NCBI GenBank assembly: GCA_035512195.1
Contig: DATKEK010000205.1
Coordinates: 1 to 11,369 of the forward strand
Length of the DNA: 11,369 bases
Origin: DATKEK01 sp035512195
GTDB lineage: Bacteria > Pseudomonadota > Gammaproteobacteria > Burkholderiales > Eutrophovitaceae
Direction of reading: 5' to 3'
Part shown: positions 6,238 through 11,369 of the stretch, one piece after another
How the letters are laid out: each line of letters opens with the position of its first letter
Numbering within the stretch: position 1 is the stretch's first letter
Made by a program: the position numbers and the translations under genes
Notes under the pieces: generated by a model
Database searches by the model: none
What the model was told of the DNA's origin: nothing
What the model saw: only the letters and a program-made list of their open reading frames with translations

Positions 6238-6430
6238 GCAGTGCACCGTCCGGCAACTTTACCGGTTCGAGCTCCAGACGGCAGGCGCATCGCCTCGGCG
6301 TATCCGGAAACCGATCCTGTAATCGAAGTAGCAGCAACTAAGCCCGAGGATAACCAGAACGGGCGGCAGCAAGCGATCCGAAGCCTGAAAGGGTCGTAAT
6401 TCCTTCAACACAGAGGCGGGAGAAGCAGTC

Positions 6431-6886
6431 ATGGCAATAAATCTAAACGTCAACGGCAAATCACAGTCCGTGGACGTCCCGGCGGAAATGCCCTTGTTAT
6501 GGGTACTCCGGGACACCCTCGGCCTGACCGGCACCAAGTTCGGTTGCGGGATGGCGCAATGCGGAGCCTGTACGGTCCACATCAACGGCATCGCGATGCG
6601 CTCGTGCGTCACCCCGGTCGGATCCGTCAGCGGTCCGGTCACCACCATCGAAGGTCTGAGCAAGAACGGCGATCATCCGCTGCAGAAAGCGTGGGTGAAA
6701 ACCAACGTGCCGCAGTGCGGTTACTGCCAGCCGGGCCAGATCATGCAGGCCGCGGCGCTGCTCAAGACCACGCCGAAGCCCAGTGACGGGGACATCGACA
6801 ACGCGATGGCAGGCAACATCTGCCGCTGCGGTACCTATACGCGGATTCGCGCGGCGATCAAGGAAGCAGCGGGGGTGAAGTCATGA
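6431..6886 (+). CDS. (2Fe-2S)-binding subunit of an isoquinoline 1-oxidoreductase / aldehyde oxidoreductase-type molybdenum hydroxylase
   Basis: The small electron-transfer subunit of a xanthine-oxidase-family enzyme; it carries electrons away from the molybdenum cofactor in the partner subunit. The 151 residues contain a plant-ferredoxin-type domain with C39, C44, C47 and C59 (FGCGMAQCGACTVHING), then a C-terminal four-helix domain with C96 and C99 (PQCGYCQPGQI) and C131 and C133 (ICRCGTY). All eight cluster ligands are present, and the length is typical of IorA. There is no signal peptide; related subunits are exported with their Tat-bearing partner. The ATG at 6431 has a good GGGAG Shine-Dalgarno 8 nt upstream. 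The stop overlaps the next start as ATGA, indicating translational coupling. A long, repeat-rich leader precedes it. The substrate is unknown. Confidence 0.94.
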   Translation: MAINLNVNGKSQSVDVPAEMPLLWVLRDTLGLTGTKFGCGMAQCGACTVHINGIAMRSCVTPVGSVSGPVTTIEGLSKNGDHPLQKAWVKTNVPQCGYCQPGQIMQAAALLKTTPKPSDGDIDNAMAGNICRCGTYTRIRAAIKEAAGVKS

Positions 6887-9180
6887 AACATTGGATCCAG
6901 AATGTCAGCAAAGTCAGCCGTCGCGATTTCCTGAAGGGCACGGCTGCCGGCGGTTTCGTGGTCGGACTGCAGATGATGCCGGTTGCCAAGACCGGGCCGT
7001 TTTCCGGTTTCGGCGGCATCGGCAACGCAGGCGCTGCCACGGGCACACTCAGCCCGAACGTGTTCGTTTCGATCGATCGCAGCGGTACCGTGACGATCAT
7101 CGCCCACCGTTCGGAAATGGGACAGGGCGTCCGCACCAGCGTGCCGATGATCCTGGCCGATGAACTGGAAGCCGACTGGAGCCGCGTCAAGATCGAGCAG
7201 GCGGTTGGCGACAAGATGTACGGCAACCAGTACACCGACGGTTCGCGCAGCGTGCGGCACAACCTGCAGCGCATGCGCGAGTTCGGCGCCACCACGCGCG
7301 CCATGCTCGAACAGGCAGGCGCGGTCAAGTGGGGCGTTTCCTCCACCGAGTGCAAGGCAGTGAACCACAAGGTCACGCACATTCCGACCGGCCGCACCGC
7401 GGACTACGGCGAACTGGTGGACATCGCCGCCACGCTCACGCCGCCGGACGCCAAGCGGGTCACGCTCAAGGATCCGAAGGAGTGGCGTTACATCGGCAAG
7501 GAGATGATCGGCGTCGACAACCAGAACATGGTGGTCGGCACGGCGACTTTCGGCATCGACGTCAAGCTGCCGGGAATGAAGTACGCCGCGATCGCACACT
7601 GCCCGGTAACCTACGGCAAGGTGAAGTCCTACGATGCAAGCGAGGCGCTCAAGGTCCCCGGTGTCGAGAAAGTGGTCGAGATCCCGCAGAACCAGCCGCC
7701 GATCGTGTTCAACACCCTGGGCGGCATCGCGGTGATCGCCACCAACACCTGGGCAGCGAACGAAGGCCGCAAGAAGCTGAAGATCGACTGGGACCTCGGC
7801 CCGAACCGCGTGTACAACTCCGGTCCGTTCCGCCAGGTGCTGGAGAACGAGGCGCGCAATGCCAAGGACGCCAAGGTGGTGCGCAAGGAAGGCGACGCAG
7901 ACCGGGCACTCAAGGGCGCTGCGAAGACGGTGGAAGCCACGTTCTACGTGCCCCACTTTGCCCACGCAACGATGGAGCCCCCGTCCGCGGTGGCGGTCGT
8001 CAAGGACGGCAAGTGCGAGGTGTGGTCGCCGTGTCAGGACCCGCAGGCTGCCCGTGCCACCGTGGCCGGTGCAATCGGCATGGACGAGGAAAACGTCACT
8101 TCGCGTGCGACGCTGCTCGGTGGTGGTTTCGGCCGGAAGTCCAAGCCGGACTTTGCGGCGGAAGCGGCGATCCTGTCGAAAATGCTCGGCGGCGGCACAC
8201 CGGTCAAGGTGATCTGGTCGCGTGAGGACGACATTCATCATGCGTACTACCACACGGTTTGTGCGCAGCACGTGAAGGCCGGCCTCGACAGCAACGGCAA
8301 GGCGGTCGCCTACCATCACCGGACGGTGTTCCCGACCATCTGGTCGAGCTTCGTCGAGGAGGATCCGCAGTACGGTCACCAGATCGAGCTTTCGCTCGGC
8401 TTCCTGGAAGTGCCGTACCACATTCCCAACCTCACGCTGGAGAACGGCAAGGCCAAGTCGCACGTGCGTATCGGCTGGCTGCGCTCGGTGAACAACATCC
8501 CGCATGCCTTCGCGCAGAACTCGACGGCGAACATGATGGCGTACGCCGCCGGCCGCGATCCGTACGAGTACCTGATGGAACTGCTCGGGCCGGATCGTAT
8601 TCTGGATATGTCGAACACCGACTACTGGAACTACGATCAGACCTACGAGGAGTACCCGATCATGACCGCGCGTCTGAAAAACGTGCTGCGCATGGCGGCG
8701 GAGAAGTCGGGCTACGGCAAGCGGCTCGGCAACCGCGAGGCGATCGGCCTGGCGGTGCATCGCAGCTTTACCAGCTACGTGGCTTCCGCGGTGCGGGTGC
8801 AGGTTTCAGGCGACGGCAAGCTGACGATCCCGCAGGTGGACATGGTGATCGATGCGGGCCTGGTGGTGAACCCGGACCGGGTACGTTCGCAGATGGAAGG
8901 CTCGGTGATCTACGGTCTGACCGGTGCGATGTACGGCGAGATCACCGCCAAGGACGGCGCGATCGAGCAAAGCAACTTCCACGACTATCCGATGGTGCGG
9001 ATTCCGGAGTCCCCGAAAGTGATCAATACTCACATCGTGGACGCCGCGAACTTCCCGCCGGGGGGTGTGGGAGAGCCGGGCGTACCGCCGTTCATTCCGG
9101 CGCTGACCAACGCCATCTTTGCGGCAACGGGCAAGCGGATTCTCGAGCTTCCGATCTCGAAGCAGAATCTGTCGGCCTGA
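6883..9180 (+). CDS. Tat-exported molybdopterin-binding subunit of a xanthine dehydrogenase-family oxidoreductase (IorB-like)
   Basis: The catalytic subunit of a periplasmic molybdenum hydroxylase, oxidising aldehydes or N-heterocycles with water as the oxygen source. The 765 residues begin with a twin-arginine signal (S12-R-R-D-F-L-K18, then a hydrophobic stretch at about 20-33). Cofactor motifs follow: SEMGQGVRTSVP (77-88), a conserved EPPSAVA segment (365-371), GGGFGRK (413-419) and, near the end, GGVGEPGVPP, with E731 as the expected catalytic Glu. The two-part architecture and length match isoquinoline 1-oxidoreductase beta subunits and membrane-associated aldehyde dehydrogenases of the same family. 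The 4-bp overlap with the small-subunit gene ensures paired synthesis. No FAD subunit, cytochrome c or XdhC/MocA-type maturation gene is in the window; IorAB-type enzymes usually pass electrons to cytochromes. Two hairpins follow the stop. Confidence 0.94.
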   Translation: MKHWIQNVSKVSRRDFLKGTAAGGFVVGLQMMPVAKTGPFSGFGGIGNAGAATGTLSPNVFVSIDRSGTVTIIAHRSEMGQGVRTSVPMILADELEADWSRVKIEQAVGDKMYGNQYTDGSRSVRHNLQRMREFGATTRAMLEQAGAVKWGVSSTECKAVNHKVTHIPTGRTADYGELVDIAATLTPPDAKRVTLKDPKEWRYIGKEMIGVDNQNMVVGTATFGIDVKLPGMKYAAIAHCPVTYGKVKSYDASEALKVPGVEKVVEIPQNQPPIVFNTLGGIAVIATNTWAANEGRKKLKIDWDLGPNRVYNSGPFRQVLENEARNAKDAKVVRKEGDADRALKGAAKTVEATFYVPHFAHATMEPPSAVAVVKDGKCEVWSPCQDPQAARATVAGAIGMDEENVTSRATLLGGGFGRKSKPDFAAEAAILSKMLGGGTPVKVIWSREDDIHHAYYHTVCAQHVKAGLDSNGKAVAYHHRTVFPTIWSSFVEEDPQYGHQIELSLGFLEVPYHIPNLTLENGKAKSHVRIGWLRSVNNIPHAFAQNSTANMMAYAAGRDPYEYLMELLGPDRILDMSNTDYWNYDQTYEEYPIMTARLKNVLRMAAEKSGYGKRLGNREAIGLAVHRSFTSYVASAVRVQVSGDGKLTIPQVDMVIDAGLVVNPDRVRSQMEGSVIYGLTGAMYGEITAKDGAIEQSNFHDYPMVRIPESPKVINTHIVDAANFPPGGVGEPGVPPFIPALTNAIFAATGKRILELPISKQNLSA

Positions 9181-9190
9181 CGGTTGTAAC

Positions 9191-9222
9191 CGCATGCGGC
9201 CGGCCACAAGCCGCCGCATGCG
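9191..9222 (+). terminator. Strong hairpin directly after the molybdoenzyme stop codon
   Basis: CGCATGCGGC (9191-9200) and GCCGCATGCG (9213-9222) pair perfectly over 10 bp, and GGC/GCC inside the loop (9202-9204, 9210-9212) extends the stem past a bulged C. No T tract follows. It may protect the 3' end of the transcript or assist the terminator just downstream. Confidence 0.45.
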
Positions 9223-9233
9223 CAGTACGCCAG

Positions 9234-9271
9234 CGGCGAGTACCTGTCGAAAGGGTGCTCGCCGTTTTTTT
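9234..9271 (+). terminator. Rho-independent terminator after the molybdoenzyme operon
   Basis: CGGCGAGTAC (9234-9243) pairs with GTGCTCGCCG (9255-9264), a 10-bp stem with one G-T wobble and an 11-nt loop. Seven T's follow immediately (9265-9271). This is a canonical intrinsic terminator. It ends only 25 bp before the ATG of the dioxygenase gene. Confidence 0.9.
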
Positions 9272-9296
9272 GGTTGATTTTCCGCGGGGACCCATC

Positions 9297-10181
9297 ATGT
9301 CCGCAATCGAATCGCAGGGTCGAGCAGACGTCGCCTGGCCGTTCGGCATCCGCCGGCTGTCGCCCGCGCTCGGCGCCGAGATTCTCGATGTCGACCTCGC
9401 GCACAGCGTGGACGATTCGCTGTTCGACGCCATCTACCGCGCGTTTCTCGAATATCAGGTGCTGCTGTTCGACCGGCAGGATCTGCCGCCGGATCGTCAG
9501 GTCGAGTTCGGGCGCCGGTTCGGCGAACTGCAGATTCACGTGATGAACCAGTACCACGCGGACGGATATCCCGAGCTGTATTGCCTTTCCAATCTCGACG
9601 CCGACGGCAACCCGAACGGCCGGCATCCGGACAAGGGCACGCTCGCCTGGCACACGGACGGCTCATGGCAGCGCGTCACCGGGCAGGCGACGATCATCTA
9701 TGGAGAAGTCGTCGCCGGTACCGGCGGTGAGACGCATTTCTGCGACATGTACGGCGCGTACGAGCGTCTCAGCCCCGCGTGGAAGGCCCGCATCGCCGGC
9801 CTGCGCGCCGTACATAACCTGGACTTCTCGCGCACGCGCCGCCACGGCGAAGAACCGATGACTGAAGCACAGCGCAACGCCCGGCCGCCGGTCGATCACC
9901 CGGTCGTGCGCACGCATCCGGAAACCGGCCGCAAATGCCTGTTCCTCGGCGATCACGCCGAATACATCGTCGGCATGGACTACGAGGAAGGCCGCACGCT
10001 GATCGAAGAACTCAACCGTCTGGCGGCGCACCCGGACCTGACCTACCCGCACCGCTGGTCCTCAGGGCAGCTGCTGGTGTGGGATAATCGCTGCCTGCTG
10101 CACCGGGCCACATATTACGACCCCGCCGTCGAGCGCCGGGTGATCAGGCGATGCACGGTGCTGGGCGAAGAACCGAATTGA
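9297..10181 (+). CDS. TauD/TfdA-family Fe(II)/2-oxoglutarate-dependent dioxygenase
   Basis: A cytoplasmic non-heme iron oxygenase that couples decarboxylation of 2-oxoglutarate to hydroxylation of its substrate; relatives act on taurine, 2,4-D or alkyl sulfates. The 294 residues cover one complete double-stranded beta-helix domain. The iron ligands are H119 and D121 (LAWHTDGSW) and H269 (RCLLHRATYYDP). R280, 11 residues after the distal His as in TauD, should bind the 2-oxoglutarate carboxylate, and R284 lies where TauD contacts its substrate. T132 matches the TauD threonine near the cofactor. The N-terminus (GIRRLSPALGAEILDVDL) is typical of the family. The ATG at 9297 has a GGGGA Shine-Dalgarno about 7 nt upstream; the same frame runs open far into the preceding gene, but that part is out of frame with it. 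The substrate cannot be deduced. Confidence 0.92.
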   Translation: MSAIESQGRADVAWPFGIRRLSPALGAEILDVDLAHSVDDSLFDAIYRAFLEYQVLLFDRQDLPPDRQVEFGRRFGELQIHVMNQYHADGYPELYCLSNLDADGNPNGRHPDKGTLAWHTDGSWQRVTGQATIIYGEVVAGTGGETHFCDMYGAYERLSPAWKARIAGLRAVHNLDFSRTRRHGEEPMTEAQRNARPPVDHPVVRTHPETGRKCLFLGDHAEYIVGMDYEEGRTLIEELNRLAAHPDLTYPHRWSSGQLLVWDNRCLLHRATYYDPAVERRVIRRCTVLGEEPN

Positions 10182-10221
10182 AGTGATCAGGATAATTCGG
10201 ACCGGGCGCAGGGCGGCCTCT

Positions 10222-10863
10222 TCAGTTCAGGATCAATTCGATCCGGCGGCGAATGGTTTCGACGGCAGCGGCGTCCGCCGCATCCTCCGCGAGCGCGGCC
10301 TGGACGTTCAAAAATGCGAGCAGCGGCCGACGGTAGCCTTGCGTGGAGGCGGTGTCGACCGCTGCCTCTACTCCTGACGGCGGCAACCCGGCAGTTCGAA
10401 ATAGCGCGCCGGCAGCGATCAGGCGCGACAACGGGTCCTCGATGCGCCGCAGGGCGTCGGTGCGGGCGTCTGCAGTGCGCGCGCCGGCGATGGGCCGGTA
10501 CTGCGCAGGCAGTTCCCGCACATCCAGATCTTGCCAGTCCCCCGACAGGAATGCGGCATAGGCGCGGTCTTCGTCCGCAGCGTCCGCGCGCAGCCGTTCG
10601 AATCCATCGCAGGCCTGGAAATCCAGCGACGCCACCGCAACCGCGCAGCGCAGCAGTTCCGCGCGCGCGGCAAGATCCAGCCGACCGGTGGCAGCGATGC
10701 GCGTGCGCGCATGCGTGAAGTCGCGCTCGGCGCGACGGCTGTCGCCTTCGAGGTAGTGGCGCTTGAAACGCTCGAGCGAGGCATGTGCATCCGACTGCCA
10801 GTCGGGGGTGCGCGGACCGGCGCATGCTGCGAGCATCGCCGCCGCGCACAACGCGGAAACCAT
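10222..10863 (-). CDS. Hypothetical lipoprotein downstream of an MCE/MlaD gene
   Basis: I do not recognise the family. The 213-residue product has a lipoprotein signal peptide (MVSALCAAAMLAACAG) with lipobox LAAC and acceptor C14. The residue after it is Ala, which favours outer-membrane sorting in enterobacterial rules. The mature part looks almost wholly helical, rich in Ala, Arg and Asp, with one further Cys pair (C65 and C79, approximate). No known domain motif is seen. The ATG at 10863 starts 5 bp after the MCE gene stop, and GAGG overlaps that stop codon, so the two are translated from one message. An upstream ATG at 10908 would overlap the MCE gene and hide the lipobox inside the protein. 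Context suggests a role with the MCE lipid transporter, but it does not resemble PqiC-type auxiliary lipoproteins. It is convergent with the dioxygenase gene, 40 bp away. Confidence 0.75.
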   Translation of the reverse strand: MVSALCAAAMLAACAGPRTPDWQSDAHASLERFKRHYLEGDSRRAERDFTHARTRIAATGRLDLAARAELLRCAVAVASLDFQACDGFERLRADAADEDRAYAAFLSGDWQDLDVRELPAQYRPIAGARTADARTDALRRIEDPLSRLIAAGALFRTAGLPPSGVEAAVDTASTQGYRRPLLAFLNVQAALAEDAADAAAVETIRRRIELILN

Positions 10864-10868
10864 CGCCC

Positions 10869-11369
10869 TCACGGCAGCCGGATCTCCGTATCGCGTGCGA
10901 ATGGCCACTTGCGGCCGATCTCGGCGAGCAGCGCGTTGACGTTGCGGATGCTCTGGTCGACGTCCGTGCGCAGAGCGCTGAGATCGGTGCCGGCTTCGCG
11001 CATGCTCGCGGTGAGGCCTTTCACGTCTTCGCTCGCCGCCTGCGCATTCGCCAGAATCGCATCCGCCTTGCGCAGGCTGTCGCGCGCATCCGAAAGGATC
11101 GCGGCAACCTCCGCCAGCGAGGCCTGCGCCTGATCGACAACCCCGGCATCGCCGAACATGCGCTCATCGGTTTTTGCGAGCACGCCGTCGGCACGCACGG
11201 TCACCTGCCTGAGTGCGGCGACCAGCGCGTTTACGTCCTCCATGGTCTGCAGTACACGCTGCGCCTGCTCGGGGCTGCCGGTAAGACTCTCGAGAATTCC
11301 GTGTTCGCCGGCCATACGCGCGCTGACGGACTCGATGTATGCGATCGCGCGATTGAATCCGGATTCCGG
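10869..11369 (-). CDS. MCE/MlaD-family protein, C-terminal part (5' partial)
   Basis: The C-terminal 166 residues of an MCE-type substrate-binding protein, an inner-membrane-anchored periplasmic component of a phospholipid (Mla-like) ABC transporter. The frame is open to the right window edge, so the transmembrane anchor and MCE domain lie outside. What is visible is a long Ala/Leu/Asp/Glu-rich helical region with heptad-like spacing, as in the extended C-terminal helices of MlaD/PqiB-like proteins. It ends in NALLAEIGRKWPFARDTEIRLP; a KWPF-type tail is common in proteobacterial members. An internal ATG at 11315 is not a start. The lipoprotein gene follows directly, and permease and ATPase genes are expected upstream, beyond the window. 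Assignment rests on the tail motif and helical pattern because the diagnostic domain is missing. Confidence 0.7.
   Translation of the reverse strand, partial: PESGFNRAIAYIESVSARMAGEHGILESLTGSPEQAQRVLQTMEDVNALVAALRQVTVRADGVLAKTDERMFGDAGVVDQAQASLAEVAAILSDARDSLRKADAILANAQAASEDVKGLTASMREAGTDLSALRTDVDQSIRNVNALLAEIGRKWPFARDTEIRLP

Larger units (their letters stand above)
5744..6430. other. 687-bp region without a supported gene, rich in inverted repeats
   Basis: No convincing coding frame was found here. The longest frame, on the minus strand at 5900-6337, starts with TTG and is Arg/Cys-rich without domain features. Perfect or near-perfect inverted repeats include 5771-5785, CTTTCG/CGAAAG (5832-5848), CAAAGT/ACTTTG (6006-6020), the hairpin at 6045-6069, GGTCC/GGACC (6094-6108), CCCGA/TCGGG (6107-6117) and CGTATCA/TGATACG (6222-6237). 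The right part must hold the promoter of the molybdoenzyme operon. TGTAAT at 6318-6323 is a possible -10 without a matching -35. Confidence 0.6.

Noticed and set aside
5900..6337. 145-codon minus-strand frame in the 687-bp gap
   Set aside because: It starts with TTG without a Shine-Dalgarno, is rich in Arg and Cys, runs through several inverted repeats and shows no domain features.
6061..6430. Molybdenum-cofactor riboswitch ahead of the molybdoenzyme operon
   Set aside because: The location was attractive, but I could not match the hairpins to the known Moco RNA core. A covariance-model search would be needed to support it.
6835..8760. 641-codon open frame on the minus strand
   Set aside because: It is antisense to the molybdopterin subunit, which has intact catalytic motifs throughout. 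The antisense product is low-complexity Arg/His/Val-rich.
10864..10908. Longer start for the lipoprotein at 10908
   Set aside because: It would overlap the MCE gene and place 15 charged residues before the lipobox signal peptide. ATG at 10863 has a GAGG site and an ideal lipobox distance.

Overview
The window looks like chromosomal DNA of a GC-rich Gram-negative proteobacterium, most likely gamma- or possibly beta-. The evidence is a PagL-type outer-membrane lipid A deacylase, an MCE/MlaD-family envelope protein, a Tat-exported molybdoenzyme, a lipobox lipoprotein and a Rap1a/Tai-like periplasmic protein. I see no rRNA, tRNA, CRISPR array, transposase, integrase or phage gene. The genus cannot be read from the sequence.

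Layout, left to right. A Rieske non-heme iron oxygenase alpha subunit (+, 2-1099, 5' end outside the window) faces a convergent pagL-like gene (-, 1196-1777). A 229-bp divergent intergenic region follows. Next comes a same-strand group: a ThDP-dependent benzoylformate-decarboxylase-like enzyme (2007-3695), a class I SAM methyltransferase (3783-4640) and a small secreted Rap1a/Tai-family protein (4712-5119). These face a convergent hypothetical periplasmic protein (-, 5207-5743), with a 9-bp inverted repeat between them. A 687-bp stretch without a gene (5744-6430) holds several perfect inverted repeats. It leads into a translationally coupled molybdenum hydroxylase pair of the isoquinoline oxidoreductase / aldehyde oxidoreductase type (6431-6886 and 6883-9180). 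Two tandem hairpins, the second a textbook intrinsic terminator, separate this pair from a TauD/TfdA-family Fe(II)/2-oxoglutarate dioxygenase (9297-10181). The right end is a minus-strand envelope operon: an MCE/MlaD protein (partial, 10869-11369) followed 5 bp later by a lipoprotein (10222-10863).

How the genes may work together. Four oxidative or decarboxylating enzymes lie within 10 kb: Rieske oxygenase, 2-keto acid decarboxylase, molybdenum hydroxylase and 2OG dioxygenase. This fits an accessory catabolic or detoxifying neighbourhood. A decarboxylase that releases an aldehyde and a periplasmic aldehyde-oxidising molybdoenzyme could act in sequence, but they are in separate transcription units and different compartments, so this is a hypothesis. 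The remaining genes (pagL, Rap1a-like, hypothetical periplasmic protein, MCE plus lipoprotein) concern the envelope and appear unrelated to the catabolic enzymes. I found no clear novel multi-gene system. The most open points are the unassigned substrates, the orphan Rap1a-like gene and the structured 687-bp region.
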